64,000 nt of DNA from Planctomycetota bacterium (GTDB lineage: Bacteria > Planctomycetota > UBA1135 > JACQFD01), in contig JACQFD010000002.1 of assembly GCA_016200225.1 (NCBI GenBank), forward strand, positions 1 to 64,000, in the 5' to 3' direction. A program made the translations under genes and the position numbers. Every line of letters begins with the position of its first letter. Position 1 is the first letter of the stretch. Of the stretch, positions 8,082 through 17,969 are shown piece by piece. Below the pieces are notes generated by a model, which was given only the letters and a program-made list of their open reading frames with translations, did not search any database and was not told the DNA's origin.

Positions 8082-9866
8082 TCACCGCGAACGCGATAAT
8101 ACAATTTTCTTCGCCAGTTCGTCCACGCCGAAAATCGGAGATGAACAACGATGGGTCGAACATACAAATGCGGCGGCGCGGTCGAGCTCGGGATATTCGA
8201 TATCTTTGTTGCGCAATCCGCCCTCGGCGCGATCGTACCATTCGACGCGTCGATAGGTCGAAAACCCCGCCAGCGCCGTTCGATACAATTGCCGGGCGGC
8301 CGCGTCGCGCTTCGAACCGACAATGGTAATATGCAAAGGATCGGCGCCGAGTTCGCGTTCGGCGAGAAGCGCGGCCGCGGTTGGAAACTGTCCCGCGATC
8401 GCCGGACTCGCGAGCCATCGCATCGCGCGTTTCGCGCGCTCCCCATGGACGGAATCGCCCGTGTGCCGCCAAAGTAAATTCTCGAATCGTACAATATTAA
8501 GATTTTCGTCGCGCTGCGGCGGCTGCGGCGCGATGTTCGTTTTATTATCATCGGAGGAATTCGCGACCGTCCGGTAGCCGGCGTCGCCGGCGAATTGTTC
8601 ATTCATAAAACGCGACGCGTCGACCGCGCAGTCGAGCCACGCCGTGTCTGCCGTCGATTCATACAATGCAAGAAACGCCTGGCCCATCGCCAGCGTGTCG
8701 CCGAGATAGGGCCCGAACGGATCGGCCGCGTCGTGCGAAAATCCGCCGTTCTTTAACATTCGAAATTTTAGAATCCAGTCCGCCGCGCGCTTCGCGTCGG
8801 CGAGCGCTCTTTCGTCGCCCGTGCATGAGTAAAATTGACAAAGCGCGCGGATAAACCAGCCGTTTTCGCGCGAATAGATATGTTTATCGACGCGGGGAAT
8901 TCCGCGCGCGCGCCGGCCGGCGTCGTCGAGGGCGAAATATTCGCCCGAATGCTCGCCTTGCACGAGATCGGCGTCCTGGCTTGTATAAAACGCGCCGTCG
9001 GGCCCCGTCAGAAAATTGTGAATATACTTTTGAATCGCGCGGGCCGCGTCGAGATGTTTTTGCGATTTCCACGCCGCGTACGCGAGCGAGTAAATTCTTA
9101 AGTTCTCCGATTGTACAGATGCGATTTTCTCGAAATGCGGCTCCGTCCAGACGCCGCCCGTGGAATATTGATAGATACCACCCCAAGCCGGATCGAGCAG
9201 CGCGAGGCCCGCGTCGAGCGTCTGGCGCGCCTTCGCCTCCGCGGCCGCGTCGCCGTCGAACCCGGCCGCGATCGCGTATTCGGTATTGGTTGGATTCAGA
9301 TATTTGTGAGAAAAGCCCCAGCCGCCGTGCGCCGAATCATAACTGTTCTCGAAACCGGCGATCAGTTGCGTCCACAGTTCGCGCGAAATCGTAGTATCGG
9401 ACGCGATCTTTACATTTTCCGCGCCGACGACCGACGGCCCCGGCGTCGGATCCTTAATGATCGCCTCCAGCATGGATCGCATCGGCCCGGGCGGAATATA
9501 ACCGGAGCGTTTTACGACTTCGCCGCCGTTTTCGTTAAATACGATCGTCGCGGGCCATCCGTAATCTTCATAACGATTCGACAGATCGGGACGCGCGTCC
9601 TGATCGACGCGGACACAAATATAATTTTTTTGTAATAAATCGACGACCGCCGGGTCGCGGTACGTCGTTTCGGACATGACGTGGCACCAGTGGCACCACA
9701 CCGCCTCCAGATCGAGTATTACAAAACGATGTTCGGCTCGCGCGCGCGCGAACACGTCGGCCGACCAGTCCGTCCAGCGGAGCGACGCCGCGCGCTCGGG
9801 CGCGGGCGGTGCCGAACACGCTCCCGCGCCGAACGCGATCGCGAAAAGTAATAATTTCTCTCGCAT
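8082..9866 (-). CDS. DUF255 (YyaL/spermatogenesis-20-like) thioredoxin-domain lipoprotein
   Basis: 594 residues from the ATG at 9866, chosen because it yields MREKLLLFAIAFGAGACS, a lipoprotein signal; an upstream ATG at 9923 would bury it. The N-terminal DUF255 thioredoxin-like domain has the family's CxxC as AVWCHWCHVM, then RVDQDARPDL and GWPATIVF. The rest is an alpha/alpha toroid-like region like that of N-acylglucosamine 2-epimerases, with WILKFRMLKNGGFSHD and LYESTADTAWL. The family is widespread and its enzymatic role is not settled. A secreted or lipid-anchored version suggests envelope redox or carbohydrate work (inference). Confidence 0.88.
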   Translation of the reverse strand: MREKLLLFAIAFGAGACSAPPAPERAASLRWTDWSADVFARARAEHRFVILDLEAVWCHWCHVMSETTYRDPAVVDLLQKNYICVRVDQDARPDLSNRYEDYGWPATIVFNENGGEVVKRSGYIPPGPMRSMLEAIIKDPTPGPSVVGAENVKIASDTTISRELWTQLIAGFENSYDSAHGGWGFSHKYLNPTNTEYAIAAGFDGDAAAEAKARQTLDAGLALLDPAWGGIYQYSTGGVWTEPHFEKIASVQSENLRIYSLAYAAWKSQKHLDAARAIQKYIHNFLTGPDGAFYTSQDADLVQGEHSGEYFALDDAGRRARGIPRVDKHIYSRENGWFIRALCQFYSCTGDERALADAKRAADWILKFRMLKNGGFSHDAADPFGPYLGDTLAMGQAFLALYESTADTAWLDCAVDASRFMNEQFAGDAGYRTVANSSDDNKTNIAPQPPQRDENLNIVRFENLLWRHTGDSVHGERAKRAMRWLASPAIAGQFPTAAALLAERELGADPLHITIVGSKRDAAARQLYRTALAGFSTYRRVEWYDRAEGGLRNKDIEYPELDRAAAFVCSTHRCSSPIFGVDELAKKIVLSRSR

Positions 9867-9905
9867 GTCGGTTTCATGCGCGCGACGGACTTGGATTCGA
9901 CCGAC

Positions 9906-9944
9906 CGAACGCGCGCGCCGCAAGTATACGCCGCGGCGCGTTCG
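9906..9944 (-). terminator. Hairpin downstream of surface-protein gene
   Basis: CGAACGCG..GCCGC pairs imperfectly with GCGGCGCGTTCG around AAGTATAC. It lies 16 bp past the stop of the minus-strand gene at 9961-11427 and resembles the stronger terminator after its paralogue (11563-11598). No T-tract follows on the minus strand, so it may be a degraded or Rho-type signal. Confidence 0.45.
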
Positions 9945-9960
9945 ACTAGAGTTCTCGAGT

Positions 9961-11427
9961 TTATTGAATTGTAAATTCCAAGCCGTTCGTTGTACTCAAA
10001 TTGAGCGGCGGCAGCGAACAGGTCGTCCAGTACCAGACGCCCTGACCGTAGAATGTCTGGCCGGCCATCGAAGCGGGAATCGCAATCGGATTCGTCGCCG
10101 CGTGGCCCGTCGAATCACTATAGATATCGAACGGCATGAGCTGCGTCGAATTGATTAGATCGAGGTAGAGAATGACTCCAATTCCCAGGACATCGTTGCC
10201 GATGAAGTCGGGCACGTCGGAGACGAGGACGAGACCAAGACTGTTCGCCGGCGCGTTCGATCCTACAAATCGGAAACTCGTCGTTCCGGCCTTCGGCGAA
10301 CTCATGCCGGCGATGGTCTCCGGTCCCGTGCAACCGGAAGATCCTGCGCCGTATGCTAAATATCCGGAATTGCCATAATCGATTGTCGTTATATATGTGA
10401 TCTCGGCGCTGCCGCCGACGCCCGAAACCTTCGGATCGGAGGTGTCCGGAGTAAATACAATTCCTGATCCGGGACCGGAATCCACCTGTCCCTCGTAGAA
10501 CATTCTTATATTATCATAAAACGTATCGAGGACCAGCTCGCATTGGTAAATTTGCGAATAGGTTCCCGTGGACGTCGCGAGATTGTCCGTCGCGGCAAGA
10601 CTGCTAAAGCCAAGAGTCGCCGGATCGACGAGTATCACGCGCGTTTGAATTCCAGAGGCAATTGTATTCAATGATACGGCAATTTTGTCTCCCGGTCCGC
10701 GCGAAACACCCGACGGAGAAGGAGACCCGATGCACATTGCCTGGGAAATGACACTTCCGACCACTTGGGAGCCGTCTGGCGTAAGTGAAATCCTATCAAC
10801 CCAGAGGGAGTTTCCGTAACTTCCGCACGGGCCGATCGGACCGGCGTAAAATTCAAGAATACTATTTGTGCCGGCATCATAATAATAGTATGCCCGGCCG
10901 TTGCTCGGCGCCGTCACGTGCTGGTTGCCTGTTCCCGCGGCGTTCAGCAAACCATGGAGCGTATTGCCAGAATCTAAATAATAAAGCTCGGTCCATGCGC
11001 CATTATTGAATGCGAGGTAAACATTACCGTTCCCCGCCGAGAAGACCGCATAAGGAAGAAACGGAAGCGGAATTTTTGTAAGCGTTCCAGCGGCGTCGCA
11101 AGTGTAGAGTCCGTTGACATAGGGCGTGAAACTGAGCTCCATCGCCATCATCAGCCGGTCGCGGAACGGATCATAAGTAATATTACTATAAATCGCGCCA
11201 ACTTGCGTTACAAACGAAGTTGCGCCGGTGATCCCATCGACGCGAATGAGGCCCTGAAACGACATGTTCGGCGGCTGGCTGCTGATCTGCAGAGAGGAAC
11301 TCCACACGTAGGCATCGCCCAGTTGAAATCCGCCGGTCGGCACTTGCGCGACGGCTGTAGTGGAAACGAGGAGTGCGGCTGCGAGCGATGCGAGCCACGA
11401 GCATTTTTTTTGAGTGTTCAGGTTCAT
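9961..11427 (-). CDS. Secreted propeller-like surface protein, paralogue 1
   Basis: 488 residues from the ATG at 11427 (MNLNTQKKCSWLASLAAAL..., cleavage likely after VAQ). No enzyme motif is visible. Residues of about 30-345 look like a beta-propeller: repeated short strands, YDPFRDRLMM, SAGNGNVYLAFN, GPGDKIAVSLN. The C-terminal 142 residues, starting TTIDYGNSGYL, form a domain with SGCTGPETIAG, GLVLVSDVPD, QTFYGQGVWYW and the final LEFTIQ. The same domain type ends the proteins at 11618, 13223, 15568 and 35629. This 142-residue stretch is identical to that of the next gene although the N-terminal halves differ clearly. Likely exported; role unknown. Confidence 0.8.
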   Translation of the reverse strand: MNLNTQKKCSWLASLAAALLVSTTAVAQVPTGGFQLGDAYVWSSSLQISSQPPNMSFQGLIRVDGITGATSFVTQVGAIYSNITYDPFRDRLMMAMELSFTPYVNGLYTCDAAGTLTKIPLPFLPYAVFSAGNGNVYLAFNNGAWTELYYLDSGNTLHGLLNAAGTGNQHVTAPSNGRAYYYYDAGTNSILEFYAGPIGPCGSYGNSLWVDRISLTPDGSQVVGSVISQAMCIGSPSPSGVSRGPGDKIAVSLNTIASGIQTRVILVDPATLGFSSLAATDNLATSTGTYSQIYQCELVLDTFYDNIRMFYEGQVDSGPGSGIVFTPDTSDPKVSGVGGSAEITYITTIDYGNSGYLAYGAGSSGCTGPETIAGMSSPKAGTTSFRFVGSNAPANSLGLVLVSDVPDFIGNDVLGIGVILYLDLINSTQLMPFDIYSDSTGHAATNPIAIPASMAGQTFYGQGVWYWTTCSLPPLNLSTTNGLEFTIQ

Positions 11428-11562
11428 GGGAGGTTGTGCGATTTGGTATCGCACCGCATTCATCAACGTCCGGGCGGCGATGTGGCAGGCAAAATCCGTT
11501 CATCTCCGGTCTTGTTCCATGAAACCGCGGGAGTGGCGGCGAACCACTCCGATCCATTTTAA

Positions 11563-11598
11563 ACAAAAACGCGCCGCGGTGTTGATGCCGCGGCGCGT
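11563..11598 (-). terminator. Rho-independent terminator
   Basis: Read on the minus strand: ACGCGCCGCGG, an 8-nt loop, CCGCGGCGCGT (perfect 11-bp stem), then TTTTTGTTT. It begins 20 bp after the stop of the gene at 11618-13087 and would end its transcript before the paralogue at 9961-11427. Confidence 0.9.
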
Positions 11599-11617
11599 TC
11601 GAGGAGAGTTCTCGCGT

Positions 11618-13087
11618 TTATTGAATTGTAAACTCCAAACCGTTCGTTGTACTCAAATTGAGCGGCGGCAACGAACAGGTGGTCCAGTACCAGACGCCCT
11701 GACCGTAGAATGTCTGGCCGGCCATCGAAGCGGGTATTGCAATTGGATTCGTCGCCGCGTGGCCCGTCGAATCACTATAGATATCGAACGGCATGAGCTG
11801 CGTCGAATTGATCAGATCGAGGTAAAGAATGACTCCAATTCCCAGAACGTCGTTGCCGATGAAGTCGGGCACGTCGGAGACAAGGACGAGACCGAGACTG
11901 TTCGCCGGCGCGTTCGATCCTACAAATCGGAAACTTGTCGTTCCGGCCTTCGGCGAACTCATGCCGGCGATGGTCTCCGGTCCGGTGCAACCGGAAGATC
12001 CGGCGCCGTATGCCAAATATCCGGAATTGCCATAATCAATTGTTGTCATAAATACGATCTCGGCGCTGCCGCCCGGGGACGAGACCATCGGATCGGAGGT
12101 ATTCGGCGTGAATATAATTCCGGAACCGACACCCGCGTCCGTCTGTCCCGGATGGAACATTCTTATATTATCAAAAAACGTGTCGAGCATCAGCGCGCTT
12201 TGATAAATTTGCGAATAGGTTCCCGCGGAAGTTGCAAGATAGTCCGTGGCGGCGAAACTATCGATGCCAAGCGTCACGGGGTCGACGAGTACCACGCGCC
12301 GCTGGATTCCAGAGCTAATTGTATTCAAACACAATGCAATCTTATCCCCGGGGCCGCGCGAAACGCCCGCGATGGCCGACGAGGGTCCCGTACACAGCGG
12401 CTGGGAAGTCACGGCGCCGATTACCTGACCGCCGTTCGGCGTGAGCGAAATTCTATCAACCCACGCCGTGACTCCCGGACCGCCGCACGCGGTGCTCGAG
12501 CCTATGCCGAATACGAGTATACTATTCGTGCCGGCGTCATAATAATAATTCCAGCGGCCGCTGTTCGGCGCCGTCACGTGTTGATTTCCCGTTCCGGCGG
12601 CGTTCAGCAGGCCGTGAAGCGTGTTGCTGGAATCTAAATAATAAAGCTCGGTCCATGCTCCATTATTGAAGGTGAGGTAAACATTACCATTACCCGCCGA
12701 AAAGACCGCAAAAGGAAGAAACGGCAGCGGAATCTTCGTTAAGTTTCCGGCGGCGTCGCATGTGAAAAGTCCGTTGAGATAGGGCGTATAAGTGAGTTCC
12801 ATCGACATCATCAAACGGTCGCGAAACGGATCATACGTAATATTACTATAAATCCCGCCGACCTGTTTCACGAGCGATGTCGCGCCCGTGATTCCGTCGA
12901 CGCGAACGAGGCCCTGAAACGCGGCGCCGGTCGGCTGGGAACTCATGTGCATGCTGGAGCTCCAAATGTAGGCGTCGCCCAGTTGGAAACCGCCGGTCGG
13001 CACCTGCGCGACGGCCGTAGTGGAAACGAGGAGTGCGGCTGCGAGCGATGCGAGCCAGGAGCATTTTTTTTGGTTTTTCAGGGTCAT
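11618..13087 (-). CDS. Secreted propeller-like surface protein, paralogue 2
   Basis: 489 residues from the ATG at 13087 (MTLKNQKKCSWLASLAAAL); longer in-frame starts (to 13192) precede the signal peptide and are rejected. Tandem duplicate of the gene at 9961-11427: same signal sequence, same propeller-like N-terminal part (about two thirds to three quarters identical by eye) and an identical final 142 residues. The DNA of that final part carries scattered differences that are silent, so the protein sequence is being held constant. A strong terminator separates it from its paralogue. Function unknown; surface exposure is inferred from the signal peptide. Confidence 0.8.
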   Translation of the reverse strand: MTLKNQKKCSWLASLAAALLVSTTAVAQVPTGGFQLGDAYIWSSSMHMSSQPTGAAFQGLVRVDGITGATSLVKQVGGIYSNITYDPFRDRLMMSMELTYTPYLNGLFTCDAAGNLTKIPLPFLPFAVFSAGNGNVYLTFNNGAWTELYYLDSSNTLHGLLNAAGTGNQHVTAPNSGRWNYYYDAGTNSILVFGIGSSTACGGPGVTAWVDRISLTPNGGQVIGAVTSQPLCTGPSSAIAGVSRGPGDKIALCLNTISSGIQRRVVLVDPVTLGIDSFAATDYLATSAGTYSQIYQSALMLDTFFDNIRMFHPGQTDAGVGSGIIFTPNTSDPMVSSPGGSAEIVFMTTIDYGNSGYLAYGAGSSGCTGPETIAGMSSPKAGTTSFRFVGSNAPANSLGLVLVSDVPDFIGNDVLGIGVILYLDLINSTQLMPFDIYSDSTGHAATNPIAIPASMAGQTFYGQGVWYWTTCSLPPLNLSTTNGLEFTIQ

Positions 13088-13222
13088 GGATGGAGGCGCG
13101 ATGATGTGCGCATAGCCTTCATCCGCGCCCGCGCGGCGGCGTGGCAAACAAAATCGAACCGCCGTCCGAAATCGCAGCCCCGGGGTCGCCAACGCGCTCG
13201 AATTGTATTTTGCGTCCTCCGT

Positions 13223-15391
13223 TCAATACCCGAGGCGAAGGTCTATCGCATTGCTAAACTCCGCGCGGATCTGTGTACTAAAATCGACGAGCAAGCCTTG
13301 TGTATAAAACGTGTGTCCGGCGAGCATCGGATCGTTGGGCAAAAAAACCGCGAACTCCACGGGGTGCGCCGGACCGCCCCAGGACTTGGGGCCGAGTTGG
13401 GCCGCGAGCTGATTGTAATCAATTAATAGTTCGGCTAGGCCCGTCGTCGATTCCACCAATTGCAATTCGGTGCCGCACGGATAATTAGGATCCGGCGCTG
13501 CCGCCGCGAACCAGTATCCGAATAGTTGAAAACTCGGCGGCCAGAAACCGAGGTTCTGCGGATCGTCGAGCGACATGACGAGCGTCGTACCGAGCAGCGG
13601 CTCCGTTAAATTTACTAATTTCGCCTGTGCCGCCCACGGATTGCATGGATTTCGAACTGCGGATTTGAAGTATTTACCGTTGTCGACGCGCGCCGCGAAC
13701 GTCGCGCCCTGTCCGATTTTGTACTGTCCGCCGACGCCCGCGACTTCGCAGGCCGCGCTCGAATCCACCGCCGAGATACTTCCGGAATCGACGGAAGGAA
13801 ACGTCTCGACTTCGCTCCACGCGGCTCCGTCGAAATGATAGATACTCTGGCCGTAAGTATAAATATCGTTCGAAGCGAACGCGCGAAACGTCGCCGCCGA
13901 CGGCGGCGCGGAAAGCTGGGTCCATGTCCCGCCGTTCCAGTGGATCATAAATAAATGATTCCCCGTATTATCGAAATAATCGCCCATCGCGTACACGTCG
14001 TTCGCCGCGAGCGCATGCACCGCGAACGTCCGCTGGTACCAACCGAAAAGCGGCCCCGGTACGTGGCTCCACGCCGATCCGTTCCAATGCACGATGACGG
14101 ATTGATTTATATAATTATTACCGAATCCGCCGCCGACGGCCCAGACGTCGTTGGTCGAAACCGCGGACAACGAATCGAACGTCAGTCCTCCCGGATCGAT
14201 CGCGGGCACTTGCGAAATACTAAAACTACTCCCGTTCCAATGCATCAGAAGTCCCGGTTGGCTCGTCGTTCCCGACGGCTGCACATCGATCCACAGTCCG
14301 GAAAACCAGATGTCATTTGTAGCGATTGCCGCGATATCGCTAACATACGCGCCGGAGGCTCCGTAGCCGACCGCGCTCAGCGGATCGGGAGTGTTCATAA
14401 CATTCCATTGCGCGCCGTCCCAATGCATAACTAATAATTGCTGTCCCGTCCACCCGCCCGCGAGAGACTTGACCTGCGTGCCCGCGGCCCATACATCATT
14501 TGTAGTAATTGCGTCGACCGCATACAACGCGTCATTTACGAGCGACGGAACCGGTGCGGGGTTGGGAGTGGGAACGGCCGTCCAGTTATTTCCGTCGAAA
14601 TGCGCCGCAAATGTACTAAAACCCGTCGACGTCGGCTTGAGCGCGCCCGACGCGGTCCCGACCGCCCACATATTGTGCGAATTTAACATTTTGATGTCCG
14701 AAAATCCGCAGGAGTCCGCATTCGAAGGATTTGGAGTATCCATGGGGACCCACGGTCCGCACGGATCCGAGCCGACCGTCGGCGAACTATCAAATCCCCA
14801 GAGCGCGATGGACAGGTCCGCGCTGAGCGGTCCCACGACTGTACTGAGCGGTTTCCACCCGCCGCCCGCGAGATTGTCGCGCATGCGTCCGGAGGAAAGT
14901 TTGGGAGCGCCCAAATCGGCCACCCACCACGACCAGTATCCGCCGCCGTTGAACTCGACCTGAATGGAAATGTAATGTTTTCCCGTCGCCGTGAACGGCG
15001 TCGGAAGTGTTACATCGATCACTCCAAAATTCGTCGGAATATAAGCAAACTTCGAATCGCCGGCGAGAAGATGCGCTTCGTATTGTAATGTTCCCGGCTT
15101 GGCCGCGGTCCAGGAGTAAAATCGCACATATACACCCGCCACCGACGGAGCGGCGCAGTTGAAACAAGGGTTCGCGTACGCAACCACGCGCGTAATCGTG
15201 CCGACGACATCGAAATCGTCGGCCAACTCTACATTCTTCGGAGGACTCGACCAGATCACGCTGTCGATCGCCGCGTAGGTCGATGCGTCGGTCGTCCAGA
15301 TTTTTTCGGGCAACAGCGTTTGCGCGCCCGCGATGGGCGATAATGCACAGATCAGAACACTAACAAAGAGTGGCGGCAGGATTCGTAACAT
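13223..15391 (-). CDS. Secreted NDVWAVG-repeat beta-propeller protein
   Basis: 722 residues from the ATG at 15391 (MLRILPPLFVSVLICALSPIAGA, signal peptide). Residues of about 40-190 form a jelly-roll-like module (VYVRFYSWTAAKPG, YISIQVEFNGGGYWSWW). About 230-580 hold at least six repeats of the form NDVWAVG ... HWNGSAW, a propeller family known from large secreted bacterial proteins. The C-terminal 130 residues resemble the domain shared with neighbouring surface proteins (AGHTFYTQGLLVD, ending AIDLRLGY). The first ATG upstream (15466) would place 25 residues before the signal and is not used. Probably adhesive or structural; no catalytic motif. Confidence 0.8.
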   Translation of the reverse strand: MLRILPPLFVSVLICALSPIAGAQTLLPEKIWTTDASTYAAIDSVIWSSPPKNVELADDFDVVGTITRVVAYANPCFNCAAPSVAGVYVRFYSWTAAKPGTLQYEAHLLAGDSKFAYIPTNFGVIDVTLPTPFTATGKHYISIQVEFNGGGYWSWWVADLGAPKLSSGRMRDNLAGGGWKPLSTVVGPLSADLSIALWGFDSSPTVGSDPCGPWVPMDTPNPSNADSCGFSDIKMLNSHNMWAVGTASGALKPTSTGFSTFAAHFDGNNWTAVPTPNPAPVPSLVNDALYAVDAITTNDVWAAGTQVKSLAGGWTGQQLLVMHWDGAQWNVMNTPDPLSAVGYGASGAYVSDIAAIATNDIWFSGLWIDVQPSGTTSQPGLLMHWNGSSFSISQVPAIDPGGLTFDSLSAVSTNDVWAVGGGFGNNYINQSVIVHWNGSAWSHVPGPLFGWYQRTFAVHALAANDVYAMGDYFDNTGNHLFMIHWNGGTWTQLSAPPSAATFRAFASNDIYTYGQSIYHFDGAAWSEVETFPSVDSGSISAVDSSAACEVAGVGGQYKIGQGATFAARVDNGKYFKSAVRNPCNPWAAQAKLVNLTEPLLGTTLVMSLDDPQNLGFWPPSFQLFGYWFAAAAPDPNYPCGTELQLVESTTGLAELLIDYNQLAAQLGPKSWGGPAHPVEFAVFLPNDPMLAGHTFYTQGLLVDFSTQIRAEFSNAIDLRLGY

Positions 15392-15567
15392 GTGAGTCTC
15401 GGGGCCTCGACTGCGACCGAAGGATCCATTGTGGACCCTGTCCGGAAGTCCCGCGGAACGGAACAACTTCCGTACCGATATTCGCTTTCAATTCTCGCCG
15501 CCGGCGCGGCGAATTGATATTTGTTAATTGATATTCAAGGAGGGCGTCACTCCGCGGCGCGGGAATT

Positions 15568-17784
15568 TTACGGATGAATCGTTAGTTTGCCGCCGCCCGA
15601 CGTCGAGAACATCTGCCCGCATCCGCCGTCGGCGACGATGAACTGGAAATAGTAATTACTACCGATCAGCGAGGGCGTGTTGGGAATCACGGCAGGCGTC
15701 GACATCGTACCCGACGGGTCGCACGTGGCGTCGAACGCATACGCATCGGTTGCATTTAATAAATCCGCCCAGATGGGTAGTCCCAAATTGAACTCATCCT
15801 GGCCGCTGCCAAGACTGTTGGACACGAGACAAAGTTGTAGTGTGTTCGGCGGACCGCCGGTGCAGAGCATCTGAAATTCGGGATTATTCATCGTCGGACA
15901 GGAATTCACGCTGAGGTTCATCGCGCCGTGACAGCCCGGCACCGAAGTTCCGAATGTTGAAAATCCCTGCTGCGTAACCGTGAATGACTTCGTCTGCGAA
16001 ACGCCCGTGTTCCCCGCGCGATCCGAAATGCGGACGCCATAAGTAATCGTTCCAACCCAATAGCCGGGAATGGTCGTCGTCCAGCCGTTCGCGCCGGAAT
16101 AGTAGGCGGGGCGCTGCGAGGTATGCCCGTTCGCGGTGAATTGTAATGTTCCAACCGCGTGGATGAAATGCTCCTGATTCGAGTTGTCGAACCCGCGAAT
16201 GACAATGATGCGCGGCGCGGACTGGGGCGTCGTGTTGGCCAACTGTTGGATGTCGACGCGCGGCGCCCACACGTCCTTCGCGCCGTTGTTTTGTAATAAC
16301 ACTTCGCTAAGGCCGGCGTCCTCGCCGCAAATGATGTCGGGATCGCCGTCATTATCAAAATCGCCGATATCCGTTCCCAGCGTGCGCGAACCGTTGACGG
16401 CGCCCGTCGTCGACAGCGTAAAGTTTACATTACCCGTCTCCATGAACTGATTCTTATATAACTTATCCGTCGCTTGGAACGCGGAAATGAACGCGTCGAC
16501 GTCGCCGTCGTTGTCATGATCGATCCAGTCGATTTCGTTATCGTCGTTGCCCGAACTCGTTACCACGGTGCCGGCGCCCATCGTGCCGGTGCCGTCGTTC
16601 AATCGCCATTCGTCGTCCGATGTGCCGCTATAATTTACAAAATATCCGTCGGCGTCGCCGTCGTTGTCGATATCGTTAAGATCGGCGTCGTAATTGGTGC
16701 CCATTTCCGTAACAATGCCGTTCGCGCCCCAGTTCGACGTCACGTCGCGAAAGAGCCGCGTCGTCGTGCCGTTTCCTTTGTTTCCGCCGTTTTCGTAAAA
16801 ACGGCATTGATAAAATCGCGAAACCGTGTCGCGCGAATTTGCAAATATATCAAAATCGAAGTCGCCGTCGAGATCGCTGAAATCCGCGTCAAGCGCCGTA
16901 TTGGTAATATCGTGCGTCGCGCCGGTCGCGTCGGTCGTGTCGCTGAGTTGCGTTCCCTCGAGAAATCCGGCGCCGCTGCCGCTCGGAAGCGAAGGATTGT
17001 TCGAAAAACCGTTCGAAGGGTTGTATTCGCGAAAAAAGCCAAGTGTATAAAGCGCGCCCGACGCTCCGTATTCATTAATAAAAAGCCGTGTCATCACCGA
17101 CGAGTCGAAATTCGGGCCGTACGACGTATGTAACAAATCCCAGTCGCCGTCGATGTCGACATCCGCGAAATCGCACTGGCAGCTCCAATCCACGAATCCA
17201 CCCGCGAAATTCCCCGACGTGATTTTCTGCGCGAGCGGCACGGACGACGAACCGGACACGCCGATGCCGACCCAGCGATTCATGTCGAGAAGAAATTTTC
17301 CGGCCGTTCCGCCCTGCGCCATCCCCTGATTGATAAACCAAGTATTCGATTGATTACTAATCATCGAATGATTCGACATGTAAAAATCGATGTCGCCGTC
17401 ATTATCGATATCCGCGAGTTCGACGTCGCGCGACGATTGCGTCATCACGGACGTTCCCGCATTCTTAAGAAACTTGACCGCCGTGACATCTGTAAATGTA
17501 CTGTGCCCCCCGCCGCCGATCAATTCATTTTGTATCAATTTGCTCTGCTGATTCCCCGCATCGCCGCCGTTCGCCCACACGATATCGAGATCGCCGTCCA
17601 GATCGAAGTCGCCGAATTTGACCGACTCGGTGCTGAGTCCAAGCTGCGGAATCGTCGCCGCACTCACATTTGTAAATTGAGCATTCGCGCGATCCGCCAG
17701 GATTCCCACGGATCCCATCGCAAAAATAATATTAGAAAAAACGAAACGACGCGATACGGAATAAGTCACTGCCGGATGAATCAT
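15568..17784 (-). CDS. Secreted FG-GAP/VCBS calcium-binding repeat protein
   Basis: 738 residues from the ATG at 17784 (MIHPAVTYSVSRRFVFSNII, signal ending near ANAQ). Many repeats carry the Ca2+-binding pattern DxDxDGDxD: DFDLDGDLDIVW, DIDNDGDIDFYMSN, DVDIDGDWDLLHT, DLDGDFDFDIFAN, DIDNDGDADGYFV, DHDNDGDVDAFIS, DFDNDGDPDIICG. These are FG-GAP/VCBS blades of an integrin-alpha-like propeller. After a beta-rich linker, the C-terminus (VPGCHGAMNLSVNSCP ... YYFQFIVAD) matches the shared surface-protein domain. Probably a surface protein; ligand unknown. Confidence 0.87.
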   Translation of the reverse strand: MIHPAVTYSVSRRFVFSNIIFAMGSVGILADRANAQFTNVSAATIPQLGLSTESVKFGDFDLDGDLDIVWANGGDAGNQQSKLIQNELIGGGGHSTFTDVTAVKFLKNAGTSVMTQSSRDVELADIDNDGDIDFYMSNHSMISNQSNTWFINQGMAQGGTAGKFLLDMNRWVGIGVSGSSSVPLAQKITSGNFAGGFVDWSCQCDFADVDIDGDWDLLHTSYGPNFDSSVMTRLFINEYGASGALYTLGFFREYNPSNGFSNNPSLPSGSGAGFLEGTQLSDTTDATGATHDITNTALDADFSDLDGDFDFDIFANSRDTVSRFYQCRFYENGGNKGNGTTTRLFRDVTSNWGANGIVTEMGTNYDADLNDIDNDGDADGYFVNYSGTSDDEWRLNDGTGTMGAGTVVTSSGNDDNEIDWIDHDNDGDVDAFISAFQATDKLYKNQFMETGNVNFTLSTTGAVNGSRTLGTDIGDFDNDGDPDIICGEDAGLSEVLLQNNGAKDVWAPRVDIQQLANTTPQSAPRIIVIRGFDNSNQEHFIHAVGTLQFTANGHTSQRPAYYSGANGWTTTIPGYWVGTITYGVRISDRAGNTGVSQTKSFTVTQQGFSTFGTSVPGCHGAMNLSVNSCPTMNNPEFQMLCTGGPPNTLQLCLVSNSLGSGQDEFNLGLPIWADLLNATDAYAFDATCDPSGTMSTPAVIPNTPSLIGSNYYFQFIVADGGCGQMFSTSGGGKLTIHP

Positions 17785-17815
17785 GTTGGAGTTCCAGAGG
17801 TGCGAAAGCGCGGCG

Positions 17816-17849
17816 CGGAAAAACTGAAGGGCGCCCGCTGCGGGCGCCC
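17816..17849 (-). terminator. Rho-independent terminator
   Basis: On the minus strand, CGGGCGCCCGCAGCGGGCGC forms a perfect 9-bp stem (17829-17837 with 17841-17849) and is followed by TTCAGTTTTT. It lies about 120 bp past the stop of the glycosyltransferase gene at 17970-19649 and just before the FG-GAP gene's start. Confidence 0.85.
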
Positions 17850-17969
17850 GTTGAAGACGAATAAACAATACCCCTACGAATCGGTTCTTGCGGCGCCCTT
17901 CGGATTCGTATGGTTCCGACGCGCGCCCCCTCCCTTTGGGGCCCTTGCGCGTTTTTTGATTCTAGAAAT

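Noticed and set aside
8082-9866. Second selenoprotein candidate (thioredoxin-like)
   Set aside because: The active site reads WCHWC with ordinary Cys codons and no in-frame TGA. No other redox gene in the window showed an internal TGA at a Cys position.
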